DNA of 64,000 nucleotides from Furcasterigmium furcatum (GCA_001599815.1 BCIA01000002.1:6731626-6795625), one strand, 5' to 3'. Numbered from the stretch's first letter, positions 45,801 to 58,133 are shown. The notes: a model not told the origin generated them from the letters alone. Numbers and translations: made by a program.

Positions 45801-48800
45801 ATGTTCGATGTCGAAATGGCAGAACCTACTTCGAGTAGTATGTATGTCCTCGGCGCATGCTCATATTAGTCTGAACCTGAACCGCTGACGTCGACGGGAA
45901 CCAGACCTTACCGCCTATCGTCGACACCGGCCGAATCCTCCAACAATGTTCAAAACCTGCACGCTGAGGACCAAGCGAATGTACAGGTCGGAAACATCAA
46001 TAATATCCGGATCTATAATTCTGATAACCCAGTCAACCTCACATCTCAGCAAAATGGCATATTCTCCAAGCTCGGCACATCAAATTACCTGGAGACGAAG
46101 GATGGGATTCCAGAAAAGGGCACAGGAACCTGCGAATGGTTTCTGGGCCACCCTTCCTACCACCAGTGGCAACAGCAGCAATCGTCAAGCCTACTACTAG
46201 TATCCGCCGACCCCGGCTGTGGAAAGTCCGTCCTGACCAGGCACCTGATCGACCAGGCGATCAAGCGAGACAGGGCAAACCGGGACGCCCTCGAAAAACG
46301 GCGGATATGCTATTACTTTTTCAAGAATGACAACAAGAACCAGCTCAGCGCGGCAGGTGCTCTCCGGTGCCTCCTACATCAGTTGCTTGGTCTCGACAAC
46401 CGTCTCTTGTTTACTCAGGAGGTCGTGAATCTGTTTGAGCAGCATGGCGACGACGCCTTCGACTCCATTGGCCGCCTATGGGGGATCTTCACCCAGGTCG
46501 CGGGGAGTTCCGGAGATCGCGGTGTGATCTGCTTCCTGGACGCACTCGATGAGTGTAACAGGCAGGATTGCACGACCTTACTGGGCTATGTTGCAAGGTT
46601 TTATCAATCCGAGGACCGAGACCGGGGGAACCTCAAGCTCTTTCTGTCTGGCCGACCGTACAAATACATCAGGGACCCCCTGCCACTCTCTACCGACGGC
46701 GCCTATCATATCAAGGGCCACGACACGGCGACTATGGGGGTCATCGCGGGTGAAATCAACACGTACATCTACGCCAAGGTGAATTCCATGACGAGCCTGA
46801 GCTCTGGGTATAAGCCGACTTTGATCAACGAGATTCTGCAAGTGGAGAACCGGACATATCTTTGGGTCAGTCTGGTCTTCAAGCTTCTCGAGCAGGAGGA
46901 TTGGCCGGGCCCGGCAGAAATCACCGTCTACACATCTATTTCGCGACTGCCTCGCAATGTCAACGAGGCCTATGAGCGCATTCTGAGCCAGAGCTCGAAC
47001 AGAGACGAGGCTATGAGGCTACTTCAAATCGTCCTTGCCGCGAAAGAGCCTCTAACGTTGAGCGAGATGGCTTCAGCCTTGGCGACAAAAGACGATGTCA
47101 ACAGGCATGACGAGCTGTATATCATGGACGAGGGGATATTTGAGCGCTACGTGCGAGAGCTCTGCGGCTTCTTTGTGACAATCGTCAACGACAAGGTCTT
47201 TCTCCTCCACCAGACCGCTGGTGAGTTTCTCACGCGACGTTTGGACCCAGACGCGTCGCCGGCTCACGGTCTGCGGTGGGAGGGCTCGATCAGTCTAAAA
47301 GACAGCCACGGCTTGCTCGCCAGGATATGCATGCGATATTTGGAGCTCTGTCAGGCTCCCTACTTCGAAAGTTACGAACGGTTTCGTCAAGAAGACGCAA
47401 ATGTCACCCCCGGCCCGTACGCCCACAGTCAGTGGATGAACGTGCGAAACGGCTTTCCGCTTGGTGCCCCGGTCCGACCCAGCGAGCACGCAAGGAGGGC
47501 ACACTTCCACCGCTCGACGATTCTGACTGAGGATTTCTTTCATTACTGCGCCACGAACTGGTATATTCACGCTCGGGAAGCTGATACACCGGCAGACAAC
47601 TTGATGCTGCGACTCTGCGGGATGCAGGATGAACGGCCGCTATTACGCATGTGGTCGCGTACGTTGATTCCCAAACCAGAGGACAAGATATCCATCGAGT
47701 GGGAGACGACGTCGCCGCTTGTCGTTGCTGCTTTCTGCAATCTGGAAAACGCAGCCCACGCGATCTTGATGAGCGACCCACATGACCAACTCTACCCCTT
47801 GGCCGACATATTGGACGCCAGGCAAGGCGAAAGCGCGACGCAGGCGCTGTCTTTCGCTGCCGCCCTGAACTGGAAAAACATGGTGGTACAGCTCCTCAAA
47901 GCCGTCCGTGGCGGGGCGTTCTACCTTTCGGAGGATGATGATGCTGTCACGTCGTCCACCAAAGTGTTTCTGCGGCGGTGCCGACGGCTTTGGCCGAATT
48001 TCGACCCTTTTCACCACTGCGTCAAACACGGCCACGACGACATAGCGCAGATCTTGCTACAGGCGGGTGCGATACCAGAGACGCCCAACACAGTGAATGA
48101 TCCCTACTTGGTAGTCGCGATGTCGGGGAGGTCCGGGGCTAAGGTCAACACACTTCAGGTGCTCCTGGACTATGGTGCAGACCCGAATTCGAGGGACCGC
48201 AAAGGGAAAACTGCTCTGCACCATGCCGCCAAGCGAGGGGATCATGCCTGCGTCGAACTACTCCTGCGCAAAGGTGCCGATGCCGATGCAGACGCAGACG
48301 ACGAGGATGGCGCCTTGCCGCTTCATCTCGCAGTCCGCTCGGGGTCTCTACCATGTGTTGAGCTACTCGTCGGCGCGACGACCGACGGTATGAATGTGCG
48401 CCATGCCGCACGACGTACACCCCTCTTCTATGCCCTGCAAAACTCCTCGCGCATCCCATTCGCGGGTTTCCTGGAGAAGTTGCTGAAATTAGGGGCCGAC
48501 GTCCATGTCACCGACCAAAGGGGAGAGACCCCGCTGTTTGAAGCCATCAGGGGCAGAAACCACGCAGCAGTCTCGCTGCTTCTGTTCACGGGGTTTTCAG
48601 ACCCGCACTCTGTCAAGGACGATGGCGAAATTCCCCTTCACGCGGCTGTCAAGTGCGGGTCGTCCAAAATTGTGTCTCTGCTCCTCAAAGCCGGCGCCAA
48701 CCCGGACACCCGAGATCGAGGTCAGGATGCTCCACTCCACATTGCCGCCAATTTCGCTATGTACAAGGGGATGAGTGTTGTCACCGATCTGCTCCTCGAG

Positions 48801-49250
48801 AAAGGCGCGCGTGCCAATGCCAGGAACGACTCCGGCGAAACCCCTCTCCACATATGGGCTACAAGTGACTTGGAGGAGGCGGTTACGGCTGTTAGTCTCC
48901 TTCTCGGCCACGGAGCCGACCCAACTGCTGTCGATGCCGCAGGAAACACTCCGCTCCATTGTGCAGCTGACCGCGAATGGGAAGCTACGCGCCACATCGC
49001 CCGGCTGCTGCTTGAGAGAGGGGCCTCCGTTCATGCGGAGAACAATTCCGGGCAGACGCCGTTGCATCTTTCGGCTGCATCGACTTCAGCAGCGGGTGAG
49101 GATATCGTTCGACAGCTCCTCCTGAGAGGGGCTGATCCAAACGCGGTCGACACAGTCATGCAGACGCCCCTTGAGTACTGCACCTCCCCGAATATTGCGG
49201 AGATCCTCCTGACCAATGAAGCGGATCCGGTGCCCGAGGAATCCATCTAA
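45801..49250 (+). CDS. NACHT-ankyrin (NLR-like) STAND protein
   Basis: Model: exon 45801-45841, 63-nt intron (GTATGT..CCAG with a GCTGAC branch site), exon 45905-49250; 1128 aa. Residues ~113-122 are the P-loop (ADPGCGKSVLT), and ~221-230 hold the Walker B/NACHT acidic stretch ICFLDALDE. A winged-helix-like middle with LPRNVNEAYERIL and LTLSEMASALA follows. From ~residue 700 there are about ten ankyrin repeats (for example GKTALHHAAKRGDHACVELLL and GNTPLHCAADREWEATRHIA). Such proteins act in fungal allorecognition and programmed cell death. Residues ~39-52 (NVQVGNINNIRIYN) recall HET-s-related amyloid signalling motifs, which is a tentative reading. The short first exon and decayed upstream sequence leave the true N-terminus uncertain. 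Confidence 0.8.
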
Positions 49251-49567
49251 CGAGATCCCTATGGAAAAATACGTGTCACCAATGTAGAGTTGGTGAGCAG
49301 CCCTTTGACAAGCAAGGAGGAGTTGTACGATTCGCGCCAAGCCAGGTCACGAGGCTCCGGGATGCCCACCCGTGGCCAAGGAATGAGTGATTATCAATCG
49401 TCCAGGGAAATGACGTCGAAGGACTGAAGATAGAACATGATCAGCATAGCAATTGGTCAGCGTTGCCGCTGTGATGTTCTGTTTATATAGAGGTCTCCTC
49501 CGGTTTTCGAGTTCGTACATTCTTACCACCCGTCTCGAATTTGATATCCATCCATCCATCCCGAACA
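49251..49567. other. Intergenic, promoter of epoxide hydrolase gene
   Basis: About 320 bp between same-strand genes; no gene seen. Confidence 0.5.
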
Positions 49568-50784
49568 ATGACATCGCCAACATCCAGGTCTATCCACCCT
49601 TTCAAGCTCTCCATCGCCCAGTCTACTCTCGAAGACTTGCAAATGCGTCTACGTATAACTCGCTGGCCGGACAAGAAGACAGTCACCGACTGGTCTCAAG
49701 GTGTCCTGCTCGCGGCAAACCAAGAGCTTTGCGAGTACTGGCAGACAGAATACGATTGGCGGCGATGCGAAGCGCTGCTGAATTCGTATCCTCAGTTTAC
49801 GACGACCATTGATGGGGCGGAAATTTACTTCCTGCACATTCGGTCAAAGCACGAGGATGCTCTGCATCTTCTGATTACACATGGTTGACCTAGCTCAGTC
49901 TTGGAATTCAGACACGTAATCGACAAGCTCGTTGACCCCGAATCTCACGGCGGGACTCCCGAACATGCGTTTCACCTTGTCGTCCCCGCACTTCCGGGCT
50001 ACGCCTTTTCTGGGATGCCGACGGAGAGTGGATGGGATTATCGTCGCACCGCGCGCGCATGGGCGGAGTTGATGGAACGTCTGGGCTATGCAGAGGGCGG
50101 ATGGGCAGCTCAAGGCGGCGATTGGGGAGCTCATGTGGTCGCAAGCCTGGGTCATCAAGCACCGAAAGGATTGAAGAGCGTCCATTTCAACTCCATCTTT
50201 TTTGAGCCCAAGGCAATTCCTGTTCTCTCCAACCTCTGCAGGATACATGCTAATCTCCTCTACAGAAAGAAGTTCAAATTCCGGTCCACGATACAAAGGG
50301 CGAGGAGCGAGCCATGTATCTGGAGGGCCTCCGGGATGCCGGGCACCGCGGGTACCTCCTGCAGCAGTCAACGAGACCTCAAACCATCGGCTACGGCCTT
50401 GCAGACTCGCCGGTTGCGCAGGCTGCCTGGATGTATGAAAAGTACAGAGACTGGTCTCATCATGACGGCAATGTGGAGACGGTGTTTAGCAAAGACGAGA
50501 TGCTCGACACGATCATGCTGTACTGGCTCTCCAATTCCGGCACATCGTCTGCTCGGTATTATTGGGAATGTGAGTTCGACTCGACCGCATGGCCAATAAA
50601 CATACCGGTCGGCGTGAGCTGGTTCGGCGGCGATAATAGTTACGCACCGAAGGAATGGTGCGAACGGCACTACAAGAACATCGTGCACTGGAATGAGACG
50701 GATAGAGGCGGCCACTTTGCGGCGTGGGAGGTCCCAGACCTCTTCGTCGTAGAGATACGCGAGTGGCAAAGGAAAATAAGGTGA
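49568..50784 (+). pseudogene. Epoxide hydrolase with an in-frame TGA
   Basis: From the ATG at 49568 the protein begins with the EHN N-terminal domain (IHPFKLSIAQSTLEDLQMRL, RWPD). A TGA at 49886-49888 interrupts the oxyanion strand LLITHG, where the family has His-Gly-Trp-Pro; the next codons stay in frame (PSSVLEFRHVIDKL). The alpha/beta-hydrolase core is otherwise intact: nucleophile Asp in AAQGGDWGAHVVAS, and the final His in DRGGHFAAWEVP. A 44-nt intron is likely at 50222-50265, joining FFEPKAIP to KEVQIPVHDTKGEER. With exons 49568-50221 and 50266-50784 the frame is continuous to the stop at 50784 apart from the TGA, so the lesion looks recent (a TGG to TGA change). Confidence 0.78.
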
Positions 50785-50857
50785 AACGGCATGAAGCATG
50801 CTGGATCCAATGTCATCTCTTACTTTTACTTCTCCGCCGGAGAATGAGCATGAGCCA

Positions 50858-52827
50858 CTATAATGCCATACCAATAACGCTCCCCACAAGTCTCTGCGTG
50901 GCAGTCGTCATGGAATCAAGATCTCTGTCTAAAGCTTCGAGCTTCTTCCTCTTTGAAATCCATTTCTCGCCGCGAGACCAACTCTCTTCGCGGACCGATC
51001 GGTCGTGACAGAATGTCAGGATTTCATCAGCATATGCGCGGCGGTCGGTCTCTTGGCAGTCCTCAACCACGAATTGGATCAACTTATCCTGCAACTCATG
51101 GCTGAGATCAATGTTGGACCTGCGGTACTCGGTAACTTTGGTGTTCGGCGACCCAGCGACGTGGACTTCTGCCCGAGCCTGACCGGGCTCGACATAGCCT
51201 TCCGAGATCCCTTGGTCAGCCCTCTTCAGCGCGTCGTCAAAATTGCCAAAGGCATAGACCATGGTAACTCCGTGGTGCGCAATTCCTTGCATGGGCCCTG
51301 AGAAGGGATTACCAAATTCGAAATGAAAATACTGTACGCCCACACACCTGGCGTCCTGGCCACGGAAGAGAGCTTGCTTCCTGCGGTGAGCCTTGAAGAA
51401 CTCGTTGGCGCGATATATCTTGTGTACCATTGTGGCATCAGATATGAATTCGGAGAATGCCTCGACGAGTCCGTCATCAGAAGTTGTTGGCAGAATACCG
51501 TATGCTTGGAGAACCTCCTCCGCCGCTGCGTCTGAGGGATAACTGGAGGTGAACTGAGAGTGAAATTTCGCGTAATCCCAGTTGGCCATCAGAGCGAAAC
51601 CCCTGAACTCGTCGGCTGCTGCGCTCATCAGGACTTGGACCTTTTCGTCAGAAGGCTTGGTTTCATTGCCTAATCCGCCGTGCTCAAGATGGACGGACAC
51701 ACCGCAGCCCAAGTCGCTCTTTCGAATGGTCAATTCGTCGATAGCCAGTGTGAAAAGCACCCAGTGAAGATCCGAAACGCTGTTGAGCAGGTCCTTGGTA
51801 GAGACCCTTCTCAACATGTCGACTCGATCAGCTGCGTTATCAGCTTCGACCGACCACAGTCGGCAGAGGTCCGCCCAGCGTTGGTCGGCCTTTTCCATCG
51901 ATGTCAATTCGAGACCCCCGAGTGGCCCAGACATCAAGCCAGCCTTGCGGAAGAGCGGCTTCTCCGTGCCCAGCTCCGCCTCGAGAAGGTGAAGGTGACA
52001 TGAAATCGCACCGGCCGAATGACCCATGATTGTAATCTTGGCGCCGTCTCCCCCAAACGCAGCAATGTTGCGCCTCACCCAGATGAGAGCAAGCTTCTGG
52101 TCGTAGAGCCCGAAATTCACACCTTTGACGAGGGAACCGGTGTCTTGAGCCGCAATCATGTCAGAGGAGGCGCCAAAGCCAAATATACCGAGGCGGTAGT
52201 TGATGGAGACGGCAATGAACGGAGTTTTGTTGGAGATGGAACGAAGAACAAGCCGGGAGGGATCTGGGTACAGACTTTTGGTTAGCCGGTACCTCATCGG
52301 AGTCGACTCGCGGTATTAAAGCGCGCACCCTCCGTTGGATCCGTCCCTGCACCATTGATGAAGCCACCGCCATGAATTCAAACAAGGACCGGCAGCCCAG
52401 TCGTCTCGGCATCGATGTCGAGATTTGCGAGTGCTTCCTTGCTTGGGCGAACGACGAAAAGGTTCAAGCACTCAAACTCATCCTGATGGTCGTCCGGGAA
52501 CGGCAAGTAGGACTGAAACGACTGCGTATCGCCTTTGCCCTGCGCAGGACATCGTGGACCGTGGGATGGTTAGAATCTTGAGTCCTGCTTGCGTAGGATG
52601 TGGACTTACCCGTTCTCCGTAGCGTCAAATATGTCGCGCGGTAGGCAATCCCTCAGGCGCGAGTGCTCCCATCTTCCCGGCACATGAGCGTATGGTATCC
52701 CGCGAAATTCCTCGATATCATCAGAGATTGCCGATCGCTTGCCAACAACGGTTTGGACGTGACTGGGGACCGAGGATATCGGCAGTCGCACAATGGGAGT
52801 CCGTTCCACCTGTAAGTTGGGTGACAT
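50858..52827 (-). pseudogene. Type-B carboxylesterase with nonsense codon and lost splice acceptor
   Basis: The first exon (52827-52610) has a normal GTAAGT donor. The expected acceptor after TTCTAACCATCCCAC reads GG instead of AG (near 52564). The second coding block gives CPAQGKGDTQSFQSYLPF and DEFECLNLFVV, then a TGA at 52380-52378 replaces the Trp just before the oxyanion-hole motif IHGGGFINGAG. A good intron lies at 52328-52264. The last exon (52263-50858) has INYRLGIFGF, the nucleophile elbow MGHSAGAISCH, and the His in GIAHHGVTMVYAFG, ending at 50858. It is convergent with the epoxide hydrolase (73 bp between stops). Two lesions argue for a pseudogene. Confidence 0.78.
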
Positions 52828-53427
52828 GATTTTGGGATGATGGTATGGATAGAACTCAGAGTCAATAACAATAATTGTATCCCTAAACGTAACTCCAACT
52901 GCCTATATATCTGGCATCGTAGGTTCTAAGAATTATCGGTTCATTGACTAGGTACTTGCGATGTTGATTGGCTACGGGCTCACAGAAGGCCCCGACACTA
53001 AAGACATCCTGCCTTCGTTCGGCGTGACTCACTATAAATAACTTATCCTACTGATCCCCATATTTGCGGTATGCAAATTCCGCTGCCCACGGCGGATATG
53101 GAAGCCAGGCACGGCAGTTGAGGTTGAGCCAGGTCTTGAATCCGCCCTTTACTATTTGATCGGAGCACTCGATGGGAGACATCCCCTCGCACGACGGGTT
53201 CACCTAGGGTCTTGGTCAATCATCAAGCGGGACTCAAGATACCGGCTTAGCAATGAGAGAATCAATAATTATCTGCATGATTCCCGTACAGCCTCCAAAT
53301 GTTTCTCAAGCAGTCTCTCCCCCTCACCAATGACACGACCTCCGCCAAACACCATCGACCACCATCATCAACCCCTTCCAGATGCTCTCCACTGGGTGTG
53401 CACCCCTCCTCTACTTTATCCCCGCGC
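52828..53427. other. Intergenic, no gene seen
   Basis: About 600 bp upstream of the carboxylesterase and downstream of the MFS permease; no gene model. Confidence 0.5.
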
Positions 53428-55305
53428 CTACAGCTGATACTTGAACAACGGCGAGCGGTCGCCCAGCTTCTCCAGCTCATCATCCGTGTACTTGGCTGCC
53501 ACCTCCTCAGCCGTCATCGCCGACCTCCGCTTGTTGATGCGCCAGTATGTGTAGTCCAGCGACACGCACGCTATGATGGCCCCGGACAGCAAACCCAGCG
53601 CCAACCCGTACGCCGTAGGGTAACGCGGTGCCTCGCTGTTAATGAAGATATAGCTCCCGCCGAACCCGCTCAGGTTGCCCATCATGATCATGAAGCCGAG
53701 TCCCATGGCGCGCTTCGCCGGGCCCGCCAGGTTGTCCGACGACCACGAGTTGATGCCAGGCAGCGAGGGGTACGTGCCCGCACAGACGATGAATAGGCAG
53801 AAGTACGCCAGGCTGATGTGCTGCTTGAGATTGCCTGAGACGACGAAGAGGATCGAGAAGCCGACGAGGGTGAGGAGCTGCGGGCCGACCATGAAGGGCA
53901 TGCGCCAGCGGTATTTATCGGAGAACCAGGCGCAGCAGAGAGAGGCCAGGGCTGCGACTGCGTAGGGCCTGTTTCACGGGGGGCTGTTAGCCTAGAACGA
54001 CAAACAGCAGATGGGCGGGTGAGGAGAACAGGGGAAACTTACGGAGCGGTCATGAGCTGCGCGTTCGTCGAGCTGTAGCCCATGTTCTTGACGATCTGCG
54101 GCATGGTGAACTTGATCCCGTACAGCGGGATGCCGACGCCGTTGAAGATGAAGGCGTGCACGTAGAGCTGCCAGTCCTTGACGACCGACTTGAGCGTCTC
54201 CTTCTTGTTGGCCTTCTTCTTGTCCATCTCGACGCGGCCGCGGGTGACGTCGTGCATCAGCTCGAGAAAACGGACCTCCTCGGGCTGCAGCCAGCGGGAG
54301 AGGGCCGGCGAGTCGGGCAGCAGGAAGAAGCACATGACGCCGATGAGCACCGACGCGATGCCCTCGAGGATGAAGATCCACCGCCAGCTGGACAGCCCGC
54401 CGGTGCCCCCCATGCGGGCGATGGCGGCGGCGAGGAGGCCCGAGAAGGCGCCCGAGGCGGCACTGGCGCTGTAGAAGATGGCGATGCGCCAGTAGGTGCG
54501 GTTGGGCGGATACCACTTGCTGATGAGGTACACGGCGCCGGGGAAGAAGCCGGCTCTGGGAGAGGTTTGTCAGTACACTTGTAATAGTCGGGTGTAAGGA
54601 GTTTGGTGGGCTTCCGTACTCGAAGAGGCCCAAAAGGGCCCGGCATGCAGCGAGGCCCGCCATGTTCTGGACGAACCCCGTGAAGGTCATGACGAGGCCC
54701 CAGGCTGTCACGATACAGCCAAGGTAGTATGAAGGTCGCTTGAATCGAATCAACAGCATGTTGCTCGGCAGTTCTGAGGTTGGAGGGTTGTGTTAGCCAG
54801 CTGGCATCACGGAGCGAGGGACGGCACCGCGGGCACTCACCGAAGAGGAAGTACGGGATGAAGAAGACAGCCACAACCAGGTTGTAGTCGGTTCCAGACA
54901 TGCCGAGTTCGGCCTCCAGACCTTCGATCTTTGCGTTTCCTGCGGGGGGACCAAATTAACAGACGGACAGGAGCAGCTTGGATGGATATCTATTGCTCAC
55001 CGATGTTGGCTCGGTCGATATGACAGGCAAGGTACAGCAGCGTCAGCATGGGGACGACACGCATATCAACCTGAGCATGCCGGTCAGTCAAACTAGTCGG
55101 ACGGAAATGCCTCATCGTTCAGACTGACCTTGCGGAAGATCTTGTCCTGCTCCGAGGCATCGACATTGCGGAGGAACTCCTCCTGTTCGTCGCTGACGGC
55201 GAAGCGGTGCCCGTCAAGTTTCTGCTTCTCGGTCAGGCGTCCGCCAGAGGCCTTGACGTCTGCCTCGACTTCGTGGATGCTGCGATCCGCCTCCGAATCC
55301 TTCAT
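53428..55305 (-). CDS. MFS permease of the anion:cation symporter (Dal5/TNA1-like) type
   Basis: Six exons are read, the first 55305-55129 and the second from 55070; the stop is at 53428. The acidic N-tail (about 60 residues) precedes helix 1 (RVVPMLTLLYLACHIDRANIG), whose DRANIG ending is the mark of ACS-family transporters for allantoate, nicotinate, pantothenate and biotin. Later signatures are GFFPGAVYLISKWYPP, SWRWIFILEGIASVLIG and WSSDNLAGPAKRAMGLGF. About 12 helices are visible. The protein would import an organic anion or vitamin-like compound with protons at the plasma membrane. A 16-bp palindromic core about 210 bp upstream of the start is shared with the promoter of the nearby Zn2Cys6 and M29/NicX-like genes. 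Confidence 0.88.
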
Positions 55306-56063
55306 GGCGGCGGAAGGGGTGGTTGTTGCAGATGAGTGGTTTGTCTTCAGGGAGTCTTGTCCGGGATGTCGTTGCCGTGATGGATGATGCAAATGTCAAC
55401 TTGAAGGAGATGCGTCTGGTCCTTATATGCAAAGTCCGGTGGAGGTTCAACCTAGCCGAAATGCTGGGGTACATACGGGGTAGCGCAGTGACCGAGTCAG
55501 TCCAGACCAACATCTCGGAGGACTTTCCGAGGCCCGCCCACCATAGCCAGGATTGACTTTGAGAGCCGGGGGCAATAGATGGATTTCAGTACCGATGTTT
55601 GGATCCGACTTGCCATTCTAGATTGGTGGCTGAGAGGGCAGATGGAGATATACCAGTCTCAACTGAGAAGATGAAGCCGATGTAGATACCGATAGGTTCT
55701 CTTCGCTTGTTTTGTGTGGAAACCGGGTCGTCACTCGGCATCCCCTGGACGTTGGTCTGTTACTGTGTGACTTGCTACTGAAGCCTCGGATTCCATATCA
55801 CAATGACTTATCTTCAGAAGGATTAGCAGATAGAAGAACGCGCTCCGGGTGAGTTTCCGAGATCTCCTCCCTCCCAGCCCGAGTGACATGACAGGAGACA
55901 CAGGAACTCTTCCCGTCTCCATTCTTGACTTTCAGCCTGGGCAACAATTGAAGCGATGATGAGGTCAGACAATGGCATGAGCTCTGATAGTCTCTTGAGC
56001 TTCTGTGTTATTGGTTTCTAAATTATAGAATGTGAAGAGCACGCGTGCACCATGTTCTCAAGT
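55306..56063. other. Intergenic, MFS permease promoter and TF 3' flank
   Basis: Contains the palindromic site at 55514-55531. No gene seen. Confidence 0.5.
55514..55531 (+). promoter_or_regulatory. Putative Zn2Cys6 binding site, copy 1
   Basis: CTCGGAGGACTTTCCGAG: arms CTCGGA/TCCGAG around spacer GGACTT, giving a CGG-N8-CCG geometry typical of binuclear-cluster factors. The 16-nt core TCGGAGGACTTTCCGA recurs, in reverse complement, at 58275-58290. It lies ~210 bp upstream of the permease start codon. Confidence 0.6.
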
Positions 56064-58133
56064 CTAAATGAAGCTGAACAAGTCCTCCCAAATGCCGTTC
56101 TGCTCCATCATCGGAAATGACCCGTCGTCTAGGCCAAACGGAGTCCAGGACTCGCCCCATGGAAAAGCCAGATCCCCCTCCGTGCCGTTCATCCCCTCAG
56201 GCACTTGCCGGGAACCATTCTCGTTATCTACGGTAGGGTCCCGGCCCAGCCTCGCCGCAGCCGCCAGGAACATCGCCAAACACCGCGAAGCAGTCGGACT
56301 CACACGACTGCAGGCCTCAATAGCCCTCGCGCAGTTCGCGATCCCCTCGTCTATCCGCTGCATCCCGGTCCCCTCGGTCAGCTTGTCGCTTACCCGGGCC
56401 GCCAGAAGGGTCACGCCGGCGTTGTAGCAGTACTGTAGCTGATACCACCACGGCGTGACGTTCAGCTGGCTCACGTCGGGGCCTGTTTGCGCTGCCGCCA
56501 GCTCGGCCATCTCTGCGGCCGCGTCGACGGACTGATTGGCGCAGTACCACGCCGTAGCCCGCTCAAGGTCCCAGCCGCCGCCACCGTAGGAGCCAGGGGT
56601 CGAAGCCCGCAGGAGGTTCACCAGGCCAGGGCGCATCAGGATGATGCGGACCTGGAGGTATCTCTGCCTGAGGAACCGAAGGGACGTGGTATTGTTGTTG
56701 TCGCCGTCGACAGCAAGCTCGCGAACCCAGCGGTCAAGGTCCTTTTCCAGCCGCGAAGTGTGGCCGATGATGTCTGTCGCGGGGGCGACCTCGGGGCCTT
56801 CGCTGTAGAGAGACGTGAGGATGTCGTGCAATATGTCAAAGAGGCGGCACGAGTGGCTGAAGAAAGTCGGGGGGAAGGCGTCGTTTGCTGCGGTAGACGC
56901 CCTGGCCACAGCCAGGGACAATGTCGGAGAGCGCCCCAGTGTCATGGATAGGGTCCTGTCGAGCGACACCAGACAGTTCCAGGCGGAGACGGCGAGGTGC
57001 CGTTCGGACTCTGGCTGCAGGTTCTTCACGGCATCGGCGAGGTGGAGGCCCATGGAGCGGGCAGCGCTGATGGCGAAGCCTACAATGGCCCAGCACTGAC
57101 GGGGCTTCTCCGTGCTCTGCAGGAACTGAGCGCTGAGGACGAGAGCCTGGAGCATAGGGAAGGAGAAGTTCCCGAACATGTCGAAATGAAGCAGGTGTTT
57201 TGCCGTCTCGAAGTAGTCGTGGTGGCGGCCGCCCGTCTCTGTTGTCACTGAGGCAGTGGCACGAGGCATGCTCCTCGCTGCGAGGGCGAAGACGAGATTG
57301 GCGATGCAGCATGTCATCCGGCGCTCGTTTGGGGGTGCCGTCCCGGCGTAGACGGCCTCGAGCTGCTGGTGGAATCGGACATGGCTGATTGCAGGGTAGA
57401 CCGGGTGGTGTATTCTCCAGTAGATGGCCAGGAGTTCGTCTGCTATTTCCCGCGGTGGCAGGTTGTAGTGACTGCCGGTAGCTTCCAAGAGCGGCGTGTG
57501 AGTTCCCAGGTCGTCGAGGGTGAAGGTTCGTGGACTTTGAGCCTGATCGGCCGATGGGACGACGGACTGGTGTAACTGGCGGAGGAAGACGCCCGTGGAC
57601 GACTGACCGACGTGGACTGATCCGCTCAGGGGCGAAGGGCCATCAGCTGTGGGCGCGTCCAGGCTCGCGTTTCCCTGCCAGTCGTGCTCCAACACAGGTT
57701 GGCGTGCTGCTGTCGTCTGACTTGGAGAGGGCGTTGGATCATGAGCTTCCACCAGAGCCTCACTCGGCGGCACCGAGGTCACTCCATGATGCGACGGCTC
57801 CGAGTTGACTTCCCACGCTTGAAGCTTCCTCTCCAGCTCCTCGACATACTTCTGACGACTGCGATCCCACGGGGCGAGGGACACTGTGTACTCGCACGTG
57901 TAGTTCCGTCGGACGCACGCGCGGCACACTGGCCGACACCCATCGCATCGGACCTTCCGAGCACGGCAGTTCTCGCAAGCCACGGCGATGTTGCGTCTCC
58001 TCCCCGCCTGTTGCCGGGCCGAGAGCTTGGGTGAGCCTCCCATGTTGCGGGGAAGGGTGGTTGATGTGTCTGGGAGTACACCAATAAGATGGTGGACGGC
58101 AATCCCTTCGGTTATTGTCGTTACTGATGTCAA
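56064..58133 (-). CDS. Zn2Cys6 transcription factor
   Basis: A single exon encodes 689 aa from the ATG at 58133 (a second in-frame ATG, before GGSPKLSARQQ about 30 codons in, is possible). Residues ~53-78 carry the binuclear cluster: ACENCRARKVRCDGC then RPVCRACVRRNYTC, with six cysteines. It is followed by a linker and a coiled-coil-like stretch (RQKYVEELERKLQAWE), suggesting dimerisation. The middle domain from ~LLAIYWRIHHPVYPAIS to SMGLHLADAV matches the fungal-specific transcription factor domain (Fungal_trans). A cluster-specific activator, nuclear, is likely. The palindrome ~140 bp upstream could be an autoregulatory site. Confidence 0.88.
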   Translation of the reverse strand: MTSVTTITEGIAVHHLIGVLPDTSTTLPRNMGGSPKLSARQQAGRRRNIAVACENCRARKVRCDGCRPVCRACVRRNYTCEYTVSLAPWDRSRQKYVEELERKLQAWEVNSEPSHHGVTSVPPSEALVEAHDPTPSPSQTTAARQPVLEHDWQGNASLDAPTADGPSPLSGSVHVGQSSTGVFLRQLHQSVVPSADQAQSPRTFTLDDLGTHTPLLEATGSHYNLPPREIADELLAIYWRIHHPVYPAISHVRFHQQLEAVYAGTAPPNERRMTCCIANLVFALAARSMPRATASVTTETGGRHHDYFETAKHLLHFDMFGNFSFPMLQALVLSAQFLQSTEKPRQCWAIVGFAISAARSMGLHLADAVKNLQPESERHLAVSAWNCLVSLDRTLSMTLGRSPTLSLAVARASTAANDAFPPTFFSHSCRLFDILHDILTSLYSEGPEVAPATDIIGHTSRLEKDLDRWVRELAVDGDNNNTTSLRFLRQRYLQVRIILMRPGLVNLLRASTPGSYGGGGWDLERATAWYCANQSVDAAAEMAELAAAQTGPDVSQLNVTPWWYQLQYCYNAGVTLLAARVSDKLTEGTGMQRIDEGIANCARAIEACSRVSPTASRCLAMFLAAAARLGRDPTVDNENGSRQVPEGMNGTEGDLAFPWGESWTPFGLDDGSFPMMEQNGIWEDLFSFI

